DNA of 64,000 bases from Aphis gossypii. Its lineage: Eukaryota > Arthropoda > Insecta > Hemiptera > Aphididae. The translations under genes and the position numbers were made by a program. The stretch lies in NCBI RefSeq assembly GCF_020184175.1, contig NC_065531.1, forward strand, positions 72,138,604-72,202,603, read 5' to 3'. Shown piece after piece: positions 11,811-26,083 of this stretch. Below the pieces are notes generated by a model, which searched no databases, had not been told where the DNA came from, and was given only the letters and a program-made list of their open reading frames with translations. Within the stretch, counting starts at the first letter, position 1, and each line of letters opens with the position of its first letter.

Positions 11811-14800
11811 TTATATTTATAGTTACACAGTTGAATAGTTTTGTCAAGGAAACTGTATGAATGTCCATGGAGGGAGTTTGCTCGATGGTGGTAGTACCTA
11901 TATATACACATTGTAAAAATGTTCATAATATAGTGTTGACAATCGACTGCAGAGAAAAGTATCGGATTTTATTCGCAAGAACGCCGTGTTATTAGTACTT
12001 AAGTCGTCGTAACACGACACGTCCGGACTGCACACTAAGTATCTTACATTTTTGCACTTTTATGTTTTATTTTAGGTTATCCCAAAAAATTGCTATAAAT
12101 AAAATACGTCTGATGCATTGTTCGAAATGCTGTTATAAAATATTTTTCATCTATAAATTATAATAATAATATACTGCGTACCGTACGTATAAACCAATGA
12201 AAAATGTGACATATTTGTATAATATTAAAATAACATGACAAGATTTAATATTTTAAATATAGTCATCAATATGTAACACAAATATGTATTTATTTAAATT
12301 AAAAGCTAAAAGTAATTTTGGAAAGTGAAAAATATGTATTAACGTATGTTTTTATTTATAAAAGATGACGTATAGAATACATTACTAACTATTCTCTGGC
12401 TTAATATTGACAATAAACTAAAATATAAAATATAATGTAAAAGAACAAAGTATTTTACATAACAATTAACTTTGCGTATCTAGTGTCTACCCAAAATCTT
12501 TGTAGCAAATAGCCCATCTGGAGTTATTAATCATAGATTTTTATTATTATATTATCATTTTTGTTGTATATTTATTCACTAGTTATTTTAAAAAGCTAGA
12601 TTTTCATTCGTTATTTTTAATGTATAATGTAAACATTTCTTAAATTTGATCATGGTATAAAGTACGACCCAAATTTAATCATACATTGGCATACGACCTG
12701 TTTCATATTGTTGTTCTATTGATTACTGTAGCCATTGTATACACAATCAAGTTTAAATATTGTATTATTTACACGAATACACATAATATGATTGAATCTA
12801 AGTACATACAGATATAGGACGTTAAGGTGAACATCCGAAAGAACTAAAATATTTGATTTTAACTGTTACCGGGTTTATGTGTAATCTACTGATGCATTAA
12901 TCCGATCATATCAGTCGTGTAACATTAATTACTACGCAATTGGCCCAGCGCGAATTAAAAATTAAGTTTTTATATGGTTTAAATACACCTAACTCCTAGC
13001 TTAATTACATAATGCGAATTAACGACTATGAACGTGATATATATGATATATACCATTTTTCTAATCAATATATTATAATGTATATACTATATATATTTAA
13101 TAAAAATATAATAAAAGGCAGTCTAATTAACTCCATAATTGATTACTACATAATATTTTTAAATTATGATTAGATCAAAAGTTATTACATATTTAGTTAT
13201 AATTACACATATAAGTTTTTGTGTTAAATATTTCTGTATAATACTATAATAAGTAATACTAAAAGTAATTTATACTCGCATAATACGATTATTACACAAC
13301 GGTGTATACATCTATTATAGTTACCCATAATATATGTACCTAACTATTATAATCCAATTATGTATACGTTTTTAAAATTTGACATGAATGCACGGATAAA
13401 ATATAATATAATTTATATATAAATCATATATACCTAGCTGTAATACCATTATCTCCTGAAATTGATACGCGCCTATACATAATTATATGTAAATTATGAT
13501 AGTATTCAGTGTGATTGGAATCAACAATTTCTGTAGCATTTTTCTGATATCGATTTTAATAAAAAAATTTATTTATTATAAATATATTATTTAATTTTTA
13601 AGTTTTCATTCTTTCATATGGAATATATCTACATTGTTTTAACATTAGAAATTCTAGTATATCCTTTTTTATGATATTGTGTAAGTTGGAAAATAGTAAG
13701 TGTCTTGTCTATATACAATACGATAGGTATGGGTACATTTGTACATCATATTATATTGACTCAAATATTATCTTGTCCTAATATATACTGAACGTTATCT
13801 ATCTATTAAAGCTGCAATAGGTATAGCAAATAAAATTACTTTTGTACTACATCAAAATACCCCTTTGAAACAATTATTTACGTTTATTCGCATGCTAGTG
13901 CCAACGCTTCAAGGATGAATTTAAACGAACTAAACACCAAAAATAATTAAATCCGTGAGCTTCTCGTTACACGTAAAAATAAAATACAAATTTCTACAAA
14001 GAAAAAACGTTTCACGATCATAGTGAGTTGAATAAAAACAGACGAAACAACGTTATATTATACACTTATACATGTAAAATGGAGAGAATGAAAAAAAGTG
14101 ATTATTACTTATTAAACACGAAGGAATAAAGATAACACATGAGTTATAATATATATAAATATTATAAACTCTGAAGTATGACGGATAGGTACAAACATTA
14201 CACAGATTATTCATTATTATACAGCCATAGGGACTTTTAAAAAGAGTTATAGCATCATTTTAATCAACAGTCGAAAATTGGAAAAGTTAAGCGTTATATA
14301 AAATATGTATTTCATAATATATTTAATGTTTAAATTCAAAACTATATTTCGCATATTATTTTACACGTGTGATAAATTCTTATTTTTGAAATTAAAAAAA
14401 AAATGAATTTGTCGATCAAATAAAAATATTATTATGTATTTACACATTTAGCGCAATGGAGTAATATTTTAGTATTCAACTCTTTACGTTTAGTTGGCAT
14501 ATTTAACCATTATAGTATGTATGCTTAGTGATGACTGATTAGATAATAAAAGTAACTATCTATAAAGCGCCATATTCGAAAGTCTATTAATTCAAAAATA
14601 TATTTATGAATAGTTATTATCTTAATGAAATCGAGAATTAAATTAATCAAATGTTTGTGAGGCTATTTATTATACTTTAATAAAAGTATTGTATAAACTT
14701 AAATATATATAGTTATTTAATGTTATTTATTTGAGTCAATACCTAATCGTCAGGGAAATAAAGTTTAAAAATGGTTTCTATTTTTTTAATGGATTGAGTT

Positions 14801-16500
14801 TTAAAAAAGTACATTAAGAAAAAGTTTACATACTGTACATTATTCATTACTCATATATATATATATACATATATACGATTAGATAAGACTCAAGGTGGTA
14901 GTTTTCACTTGAGAAATTTGTTTCGGTGTCGTTTGATAAACCTAAGTCACAGTGACGTAGACGTGATGTTATTTCGTCGCGAATGAACAACTCATAATAT
15001 GTTTCTACCCTACATATATGTTGAAGTGTATACGCCCACGTGGTTACTAGAAGTCGATTGAATTAAAAGGCTTCTCTTTTCTGGTTCACTATATTTGATT
15101 TTGTCGACTAAATTTAATTTAATTTAACTGTGGCATAGCACATACTATACGAGTACAGTATGTATAGAACATTTTTGTTTTGATTATATACGCCCTACAC
15201 GATTGGCCAAAATATTTTAAGCAATACAAGGAACATTGGGTTAACAAACACTGGATAATGTTACTTGAAACAGTACAAGATAAAAAATAGAAAGATAAAA
15301 TAATATTACAACCTTGTAAAACAATCAAATAAAGTAGGTAGTAAATATTTTATTTTATACAGAATAATTCATCAAGCATATTCACATCAACTTTTATAGT
15401 TTATTTATTTGATTTTTGTATTGATTAATATTATACTTATAAATACCATATTTTAAAATTGTTGAGATTTTTATTGTACTTAAGAAATATCTTGTGGCAA
15501 TATAAACTTTTGCTTTTTTAAATGAAAATCCATCATTTTACAGTAAATTATTAAGACATATTTTTTTAAATTTTTTGTACCCTATTCAAAATTCGAACGA
15601 GACAATGAGTAGTATTCGTAAGTATTTCAGTTATTAACATAATTTATTTAGTATTTATTATACTTTGATCATTTTTATAAATTATAAATGTTAAAAGATT
15701 AATATAAATTACTAAAATTTTAAAGTAACCATAGCTCTTTTATCTTCCAGATATATTATCATTTATTATTTTTATTGTTAGTACACAATGTTGTATAATC
15801 CAAAAAATATTCGAATGAATTTACACTTTGATACGTAAACATTTTTAGAAAAATTATGTGCTAAAAATTTAGTGTAAAAAGAGGGTTCTCATATTTTGGA
15901 AAACAGAAGAAGTAAAAAAATCTCAAAAATTTGAAAATATGATCTTAAGATATACATAGAAATGCTTAAATCGAACTTTGAATATTTGCAATATTGAAAA
16001 AAAAGGTGCGTAAGCATGCTCGGAAATCACTCTATGTAGTGCTAATTTAAATGACTCAATTATTATACAATATTATAATGTTGTATAATATTTTATATTG
16101 ATTATAACTTTTAATATACTCAAGTACATGTGATAATATGAGTTTTGGAAACAATACAAATATTTTGAACACATTTGTGAGAAAACGGTGAACTGAATGA
16201 GGAAATGATTAGAATATTATGTAGGTTATGTCTTAAAACTTACACAAATTATGTAGGACATAAGAAAAATTATTGAAATTTAATTTTGTTCAAACGTACA
16301 TTAAAAATAAAACACAATTATACGGTCGGATTGAAATATCTCAAATTTTTCGTAATCTAAAATTAAATATAGCAGAAATTTATTAATTGAATTTTTATTT
16401 CTAAATCGAATATTCATGTATTCTGTAGTATTTAGTTTTAAGTCAATGCATCTCCAACTTATAATAAACATAAAAAATATATTGTATTTAATTGGAATTT
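11811..16500. other. AT-rich non-coding stretch
   Basis: No gene or identifiable transposon was seen. It holds a (TA)n tract near 14850-14870 and scattered short palindromes. Open frames are short and of low complexity. Confidence 0.5.
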
Positions 16501-16540
16501 AGGTGATTATTTTTCTATTATATCTTACCTAACCATACCA

Positions 16541-18300
16541 ATGGACCTGGGATCCATTAATTGGACTACCTTGTTTTATTCTAATTTTAATATCAATGAA
16601 AATTTAAATACGTTCTACTATCATATCGATTATGCAATAAAAAACTATATCTTTAAAAACCGCAGACATAAACTATGTATCTCAATTTGGTTTAGTAATA
16701 AATTAAAAACATTAATTAAAGAAAAAAAAGTACATTCCACTTTTAAGATCTTAAAAACCACCGTTTCATTTACATATTGTTCTGATATTCGTAAAAAATG
16801 TAATTATTTAAGATACCGTGACTGTAAAGTCTTTATTAATAAAACACAACAATTACCTAGTTAAACTAAACCAAAAATCATTTTGGAATTTTTATCGATT
16901 ACAGGAATCTATAAATCAATATCCTCTTTTGTGTCATGTAATGAGAAGGAAGCTATTACTGGTTCTGACATTGTTAACCAATTTAGAGAACACTTTTCAA
17001 ATATATGTAAAACAAGTACTTTAAATAATTCTGAAAATTTTATTTTTGATAACTTTTCATTTAATCTAAATTCATTTAATATTTCTAAAATGGATGTTTT
17101 CAACGGACTTTGGTCTATTAAATTGCATTTACATAGTAGTCCCGATGATATTTCGGCTAGGTTTTTCAAAGAAACCTCATTAATTTTATTGGATATTAAT
17201 ACGCTTTTAACGGTAAAGCTCTGGTAGATGTTGTGTACACCAACTTTGAAAAAGCGTTCAATAGGATCGATCATAAATTATTAATAAAAAAATTAGAATC
17301 AATAGGTTTTAATAATCCATTGCTTTCTCGGGTAATTTTTTTTTTTTTTAACAAATCGTACTCAAATTGTAAAATATGAAAACTTCACTTCTAATCTAAT
17401 TAAGGTTTTATCTGATCTCCCCCAAAGAGATCATTTATCACCGTTACTATTTTCTCTTTTCATAAATGACATTGTTAAGGTTTTAAAACATTCGGGATGC
17501 TTATCATCTACTTGTAGATGATACTAAGCTTTTCAAAAAATTAAGTGAAGATTCTAACAACTTTCAAGTTGATTTATATAATTTTTATAAATGGTGCTAT
17601 GAGAATGGTATGACACTGAACATTAAATAAACATTCCACTGTATCAAATTAGTTAAAAGAAGCAACCTCATATTTTGATTACTTTTTGAATAATTTTAGT
17701 TAAACCCATAATGATACCATCAAAGACTTTGGTGTGATTTTTGATTCAAATTTGATTTTTAATAAGCATGTTGATTATGGTCGTAATAAGTCATTTATGA
17801 AATTAGGTCTTCTAAAACGCATTTGTATAAATTTTACGATAGCTCAGCATTAAAAACTTTATATTTCTCATTAGTTAGATCTCAAATAGAATATGCTACA
17901 TTAATATGGCATACTGACTACATCGAACAAAATACCAGCCTTTCCTCAATTCAAAATAATTTCTTAAGATAACTATCATATAAATGTAATGTGGAAAGAA
18001 CCCCTCATTTGAGATATAATATTATCAGTAATTTTTTTAAAATCGATTCTTTAAAAAATAGATATCTTACATTAAATTTAAGATTCTTATTTAAATTATT
18101 GCATAATATGATTGATTGTACAGAACTTCTTGAAGTATTAAACATTAAGGTACCTACTCTCGATAAGCTTTTATTTTATTTTATTGTTATTATTATTTTA
18201 ATATTACTTACTAAACTACATAATATAACTTATAGATTATTATCATATTGTTATTGGAATTTATTATTTAGAAAATAGCTATATTATTGTTCATAGTATT
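16541..18300 (+). pseudogene. Decayed Jockey-like non-LTR retrotransposon (LINE), reverse transcriptase part
   Basis: Translations in shifting frames follow the layout of a Jockey-type LINE ORF2. First comes the linker after the endonuclease (SINWTTLFYSN at 16556; KNRRHKLCISIWFSNKLK at 16656; SFWNFYR near 16880). Next are RT motifs: DVVYTNFEKAFNRIDHK at 17227, SPLLFSLFINDI at 17440, and LVDDTKLF at about 17512 in place of F/YADD. Then comes the segment IKDFGVIFDSNLIFNKHV at 17720. The C-terminal segment (18001-18278) is leucine-rich. The protein is dead: there are many stops and frameshifts, and the first catalytic aspartate of the DF motif is N (TNF). About 100 residues seem deleted between 17220 and the DVVY motif. 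No AP endonuclease domain is seen upstream, so it is also 5' truncated. Identification is by motif order from memory. Confidence 0.85.
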
Positions 18301-21180
18301 TTAGACATAACAGATAATGTCAATTGATTATTTTAATTCCAAAGTTCAATAATTAAATATTATTAATGATATGATATTTTATTGGTTTATTAAAGAATAA
18401 GCAACAAATATTATGCATATTAATAAAATACTATAAATCTACAGCATGCGGATTTTTATCGAAAAAATATTGATCGCTCCTGCAATATAAAGTTCAAAAA
18501 TGTTATAGGTATGTCACTAGTAGGGATATTATTTAAATATATTCTATCATTTTGATTTTTACTGTAACATCGAATCAAAAAATGACAACAATTTTCAACA
18601 TGTACTCACGTGTCTACCATAAAATACGTTTCGTTTCGCCAATAAGCATTATAATCAAATACATCAAAGCTAAAATATTCCATCAACAACAGAGAGAAAA
18701 AAATGTATACCAACTACCTAGGTACTTTAATCGAATTTTGTGAATATCGCAACGAATATCAATAGACATCATAATATTGAATATTATGGTAGGTATCCGG
18801 AAAATTCGTGAGCAGTAAGTGTATTCATTAAAAACACACTATGTTAAATAAAATTAATTTTGATATTTTAGTTCGAAATTCCACGTGTAACAATCGTATT
18901 TAGTATACAAATAGATGATGATAATAATAACATAAAATTAATAAAACTACCTTCCAATAAGTGTTATACTTTAGGTGGATGTGGACTACGGATTTGTGAT
19001 TGGAAAACTGTCTTGGTGATATGGATTTAACCCACAAATTATGAAAATGATCTTGTGATTTCTTTGCTACGGTTTTGAGTTAAAATGTTGTAGTAGACTC
19101 CACATGTAAATATTATTTTGTCTCCTGTGGTTTGATATTAGAATAATCACATACGAACCAAATTTAAATTATTAAACAGTATGCAAATCACACTAAGAGA
19201 TTTGAATTTGATAAGTAAAATAATCAAAAGGTTTGAAATATTTTATTTTGTGATTAAATATAATATTATATTATTTATAGCTAATAGACAAATACACACT
19301 AATATTCAAAATAAAATACCGATTATAATATTATTGATTGAAAACACATTTATAAAAATGTTTTTGGAAAATTATAGTTGTTGACTATAATTTTATTGTT
19401 TCTGGTTAATCATTTTTTGATTAAATATTTTTGACTATATAGTTTCAATATTGTACTATAAATCCATTACATAGCAACTATTATGATTATATTTATGTAT
19501 AGTTGTCGTGCGCATTGCTGACCCGAAACAATGATTTTGATGCATAGACAACATCGTAAATAATTATTATGTACGTTCGTTTTAAAAATGACCTATAATA
19601 AGAGTATTTTAAATGCAAAAAAATACTACAATCAAAAAGATAACGATGGAACTGAAGTCCGCTGACTATGCCATCGCCATTTTCACAAAACCCCTAATAA
19701 TAGGACAAACTATGCGTGCTGGTTTCTGTGTAGGTCAGCATAATATTATTAATTCAGGACTCGTAAGTTCGTGCATTTGCATATAAATCTTACTAAGTTG
19801 TGTTAATGCTAAGCAAAGACATAGAAATGTGTCCCAAGATCCTACGCATATTCAATTTCTTTTCATTTTTTATATTTTGGTTTATCTTGCAAAATACATT
19901 TATTATTTTTGTCAGAATAATGTATAGTACTCATGCAGCTTCATTTACACAATACCGTATAGTAGAACTATCTTTATAAAATAAATCATAATTCATTTAA
20001 AAAATTTAAAAAAAATGAATGGCACATATTATTTAAAGCTCTTCTTCTTTGGTTCAATAAATCCATTCATTAACTCATTAATTAATAACCAGTAATATAC
20101 TAGTATTTTATTATATATATATATTACATGTGTGTTGTGTATGTGTGTGAGTTTAAGAATATTAAAATTAAATTGAAATGCACTTATAAATCATATTAAT
20201 TTATTAAATGATTTTTACACTAATTCAATAGCTTAAATGCTGTTTCATACTCAGATAGTAGATACTTCGTATGTTTTAAAGTAAATCACAAACGTACGAT
20301 CATCTATAATAAAAATTAAAAATAAATATGAATTTCGCTACTCATTCTTTTTAAAGCATATTGCTTGAGGTTTGGATTTCAAAATTCAATCAATTTTTAG
20401 CTCACAAACTTAAGACCAATAATCTTTTAATATTATAATAATATACGACATACTTATTGGCTGCAATCTGCTACGTGCACTAGATGAAGACTGATCGATA
20501 AATACGATACACAATATTAAGTATTATAGTGTAGATACGTCTTAAAGCAAAAATGAGAACTTAACGATATATTATTGTTTTTCCAACTATCGAGAAGTAG
20601 TAGTAGTACCTATACATAATATATATGTATATTAAATTAGTGGCAGGATCCTTCCACTGAACCCGGGGGTTCAATATTTGTAATTTAAGTGTTCATAAAA
20701 AACTACTCAGAAAAAACATTGTATTATACATTTTTAACCAAAATAAAAACAAAAAATTCAACTATTTCAGAGTACCTATGTAAAATATTAAACTAAAATA
20801 CTTTAAAATTATAGAAAATGCCGATTTAAATGTTTTATATTTTTGTATGTTTTCCAATTATTTTCAAGTAATTAGGTACAGTGGAATTTTTACTTTTGAT
20901 TTATCAAAGTAATAATTAGATTCAATTTTCCAGAAATATACCTAGATGTAGTAGACCAGAGAATCTAATTTATTTATACTGTTAAAGTTGCTTACAGACA
21001 ATAAAAACAGACAAAAAAAAAAAAAAAAATACCAATTAAAACCGTAATTTAAAAGATTTAATAAATTTTAAAACATTAGAAATAAAATAGTTTATGGTAA
21101 GCATTAAGCATACATTATAGTTTTGAAAAAGGGATGACGGAAAAAACGATATCTATTTTAATATAAATTTTAGATAATGG
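18301..21180. other. AT-rich non-coding stretch
   Basis: No gene was recognised. A 60-base block on the minus strand near 18610-18670 has splice-like edges but contains a stop in the relevant frame. A GAACCCGGGGGTTC near-palindrome lies at about 20658-20671. Confidence 0.45.
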
Positions 21181-21184
21181 CTTG

Positions 21185-21400
21185 CGGCCGACTATTGTGC
21201 AGTAAAAGTTATATAGTATGTATCTAAGTCATGCGAACGAAAATTCTACTCCCACTTACCAACGACACGTAATCGATCGAACGATCATACGCGTGCGTTT
21301 CTCGGCGGGTTTTTATCGACCCCTTAAAGTGGAGGAACTCCGTAGGGACTTCCGTAAAACATTGCGTGGGTATTTTCCACTTCGCTTCGATCGTTTTTAG
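21185..21400 (-). promoter_or_regulatory. CpG-containing block with a possible minus-strand first exon
   Basis: This short GC-rich island has many CG dinucleotides (TCGATCG, ACGCGTGCG, TTCGCTTCGATCG). On the minus strand a GATAAAAA box (about 21313-21320) lies about 55-60 bases upstream of a strong donor (TCGTTG then GTAAGT, exon end at 21260). This could be a TATA box plus a short untranslated first exon. No matching acceptor or coding exon was identified to its left. The alternative is a transposon remnant. Confidence 0.25.
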
Positions 21401-21496
21401 TATTGCGTTTTATACAAAATAACAATTTAATAACTCATTAATAAACATAGGTGTTTAGAAGTATGTTGTGGTATGTTAGGTACCAATAGTTATGTA

Positions 21497-22011
21497 CAGT
21501 GGACACCATTAATAAGATTCACGGATATAAAGTTCAGTTGCTTATTAGACTCTCAAAATCATCTAGAACAGTACGGACGTATCCAAATGCATTATAAAAA
21601 ATTCGGTTGTAAGACTTTTCACTTCTGTTATAAGTGTTATAACTTATAAGACTTTAATTTTGTAAAAAAAAAAAAAAAAATGGCAGAAAATAAATATTTT
21701 TGGTTTAAATTTATAAAATAACTTGGTTTTGAAAAGTTACATATTTTATTACTGGTTTCGATTTATATTTTATAATGTTCACATTTCACATTTATCACAA
21801 TTATCGTAGAATCTAATTTCATTCATTTACTAATAAGTAATACACGTATAAATATTATGTAATATGTATTAAATTAGATTAAAGTTAAAGCAAAATGTGT
21901 AATAAAATACATTTTATAATTAAAAACAATTATGTTATTTTTCTCATTTTGCCTACAAGATTCTTTTTATGCTAGTTTTAAAGTGAGAAGTCTTATAAGA
22001 GGCGTCTACTG
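21497..22011. mobile_element. Pogo/Tigger-like MITE (Tc1/mariner superfamily)
   Basis: The left end CAGTGGACACCATTAATAAG and the reverse complement of the right end CAGTAGACGCCTCTTATAAG are imperfect terminal inverted repeats of about 20 bases. Both ends are flanked by TA (21495-21496 and 22012-22013), the target site of this superfamily. The 515-base interior is AT-rich and has no transposase. CAGTRGAC-type ends are characteristic of Tigger/pogo elements. Confidence 0.75.
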
Positions 22012-25000
22012 TACCTATAATAGTGAGTAAAATTGATTTATCTTCACAACTATGAAACGAAAAATATCTATTGTTTAAATTCGTTTGGTACTTAATTATA
22101 GACACTACATGAGTAGAGTTTTTAATTTTACGGTTGTTAGTAGTACTAACAAATTTAATAGCAACAAACTAACAAAATATTTAGATTTTTTACTTGCAGG
22201 TTTTTAATTCGTAAAAAGTAATCTTCGGGTAATAGTATTAAAAAAAGCGATTTAAGTTCGTATTGTCTGCGAAAAGTACAGACTACAGGAAACGAGATTT
22301 TGTTTCGTGTTAGAATTAATTATCATTTGTATTGTGAAAGCACGGGACAACGTCATGATATGTGTTGTGAATTCATTTTTAGATTTTTGGACAGTATGGT
22401 TAAATTACAAATTTAACGGACACAGTAACCAGATCTAGTCATATACAAATTATCATACCAAACCTAACCTGGTATATCCCCAAAATAATACGAAGGATTT
22501 AACTATATATATGTCGTTACATAAAACATAAGTAATCTTTTTGATATATTTTTAAACTTCTACAAGAAATGTAAAACAAAAATCTTTACCGAATGATACA
22601 ATAAATATATATAGGATACGAGTAAGCTACATTTAGGAATGGAAAGCATCTTAAATACAATCGTACCTAAATCTACTATTTAGTGCATAGTTTTCTAAAG
22701 TACTTTGTATCTTATTATGAACATTATTTTTTCCCGGTATAATATTTATAATCAGAAACTAATCAATAAACAAATACTTAAAACTTTTCATTTTTATATT
22801 ATTAATTAATATTAAGAGTGATGTTATCAATTTATTGTTAATTTACACTGGTCATTTTTTTTGTGGCAGTTGTAGCGGTTGCACTTGTGTAAAAATATAA
22901 AACACGTTTTTTGTACTATAGTTTCATGTTATACCTTTAATGAGTTTTTATTACATATAATGTAATGTTTTATACATAAAATAGACCAGGGTATCATAGA
23001 TAATTGGAACATTTAAGAAGAGAATTAAAAAACTACATAATTTGTACTATGAAACCATTGTCAAACATGTGGTAGATGATTATAATTTTTTCGAATTAAA
23101 TTATTATCGTATCTATATACATTATTGCACATTTATTTAAACTTTTAGTTTGTTATAGTCTATAGGCTTTACTTATCTAACATATTATATATGACATATT
23201 ATAATATTGTTTGTTTGATTAAATAATCACTATTAGCAGTTAAATTAATACTATCAATAAAATATAATTAATTATATTTATGTTATACCAATTTTGTTAT
23301 TTTTTTTTTAATGTTTTTAGTACCTTGTATTTTGTATTTATCCATTAAAAAGTATGTATTTTTTATTTAGGTTTTAAATAAAATTTAAAAAATATTTTGA
23401 TGATCCATGCATACGTAATACATGCAAATACTTATAAGTGAACTGACTTTAAGGATGAAAGCCGCTCTTAATAACTTATTGATTGATTTTTTTAAACTTT
23501 TTTGGATTTAAGTGTATCAATTTTTAATTGGTCATTAGTATCATGATATCATTACCGTTTGTCTGTTTGAGACTTAAAGAGGATTACTAGGAATTGTGAG
23601 AACTGAGAGATTTTTAATAAGTTGTTTAGAGTCTTAATTTAGAGAATGTAAATTTAAATTTGAATTTCTATAGTAAATACCTAGGTTATTAAAATAGAGA
23701 TAGTATTTTGCGCTAATTGTATTACTTGTAATTTGTGCCACATCTAAAAATTAATTTTGGTGATTTACGCCAGGACAGAAAACGAAATGGAATTGTAATC
23801 TGCTCCACACTTTTAACTTCAATTGTTTTAATTTACCAGTTAATAAATTTACTAATATAGTAATATCTCATCAGATATACGATAATACCAACACATGTCT
23901 AATCTAGCTTAGCCTACTCTAAAAAAAAATATATGAAGACTACAGATAAAAGAAAATTGATAGAAAAAGCTTAGTTTCGCTTTCAAGTTACAAGTATAAA
24001 AAAAAGGTGAGTAAGTTAGGTATTATATAGGTATATTGTTTTAGACATATAAAATATAAATATCATTTATCTCGTCCGTTTAATTCACAATCCTGTCAAA
24101 GAATATATGTGAACCTATACCTATATTATATTATATATATTTATGTATTTTGTATGTCTTATTGTTTTAATACATTTTATGAGAATAAGATTGACGCTAT
24201 ACAAGTAAATAAAAACCAACAAAATGACTGAAATACGGAATATTAAATGTGTACATAATTGACACCATATATTTTATGAAGTACATATATACATTACATA
24301 AATATTAAATATTCTGGTGCTCGGATAATGGATTTTTATACAACTCATATGTGTTTGATCCTTTGAATCTCTCTTCCAATTTTCAGGTTGACGAAAAAAG
24401 GTAATACATTTCAGTCATCCCTTCAGTGCAACTACGATTCCAAGACCAATAATATTGTATTGAACAAACGAAAATACATATATGGACGTGTGCGCGTATA
24501 ATAAATCACAAAATCAATGTGGCTTTGTCTCGATGCCAAGCAGGCGCAAATTTTATAGGTCCTACGATTAATCCGTTTGCCCGTCAACGTAAAAGGTCAA
24601 GTTTTTATATATTTTCGTGTAAACGAAAATATCGCAACATGTATTACACCAGTCATCACTATATAGGGAAGGAACATATGCTATATTATATATCTGTTTA
24701 CTCTACACAAAAAGTCATGTCACGAACGCGTTGGCGAACGGCTTGTACGTTATACAGAGACGGATCAACGTATATTTCATGTATGTAGACATATTTTGTA
24801 CATCCTACAATACCCTTATAAAAACCAAAATTAAATTCTCTAAATTTGAATAAAATATTTAAACTATGTATACTCTTTAGAATGGTATGAACTGAAAAAT
24901 GTCCAACTGGAGAGAACTAGGTACGCACATAATAACCATATATATGCAGGTGTACTGGAAACTAAGACTTCCAATAAATATGTTATTTTTAAGAAATCGT

Positions 25001-26052
25001 TTCTATAATTAGGTCAAAGATAAAGCAAGAAACTTTATTGGCATTTTATCTGTATTTATATATTTATTTTAGTTGACCATTTATAAATGATTGTTACTTG
25101 AAAATAACTGAAAACAATAAACATACTTTACAAAAAAGGTAAGTACACAGAATAACATAAAAATAGAATAAAGTACAGAAATTATTTTTTTGAGAGCAAT
25201 ATTGACCATATTTGAATTTTGTATTACTTAGCAAAAATGCATGCTTTATTATATTATGTATTTTATTTTTATTATTATATGTTTTAAAATTTAAATAATC
25301 TTTACTTATTTCTATTTTGGCGATTAAAAGTATTTTTAATCCGTATTGACATTAGAATAGGTACAAATAACAGATGGCCATACTTTAGTTTGTGGCACTT
25401 TTTAAATATTAATACTTCAAATGCAGAATAACTTTAATAAATAGTATACAAAGTATAATATTTAGAATAATTATCTTTTTCTTTGTATTCATATTTTATT
25501 ATATACAGAATTTATAAATCTAATTAACTACTATATAAATCATATAAAGTCAGTATTGAAGATATTACAAATTATTCATAAATAAAATAATTTAATAAAA
25601 AATCTAATTCTATAGATATTATTTAAGGCTCAGTTTTAGTTGACATATTATGATATATTTTTTATAGCATGGTAAAAAAAAATATTTAATGCTATCACTT
25701 TTTTAATACAGCTAGTTAACATTTCATTTCTATACACAATTTTTTGAATGGGTCACCTAAGTTTGAATAGTAAACTTTTAATTGAATTTAAAGATAATAG
25801 TTGTTTGTTATTAATTATTAAATTTTTTTAGAAAACCAGTGTTATCCGGAATTTTGGAAATTGTATTTAGATACACTCTGCATTGTTAAAAAAAATGTAA
25901 TTTATTACGGTTATTCATACTTATATGTTTTATAAATTAGAACTTAAAAAGAAACTCACGGGAAACAATTATTTGTGTAAAACTCCATTACTTATATTTT
26001 TTTTAGAGCTGTGCCGTTACTTTTACCTTATCAGAACACAAACAAGTATACA

Positions 26053-26055
<3 letters not shown>

Positions 26056-26083
<28 letters not shown>
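26056..26083. repeat. (TA)14 microsatellite
   Basis: An uninterrupted TA dinucleotide run, the longest seen in the window. Confidence 0.9.

Noticed and set aside
11594..11926. 110-codon minus-strand ORF
   Set aside because: The translation is tyrosine/isoleucine-rich AT sequence, overlaps the possible hAT remnant and shows no transposase motif.
18606..18671. 60-base minus-strand block with TATTTTAG acceptor and GTGAGT donor that could be an internal exon of the long gene
   Set aside because: In the phase required by the neighbouring exons it contains a TAG stop, and the acceptor lacks a good pyrimidine tract.
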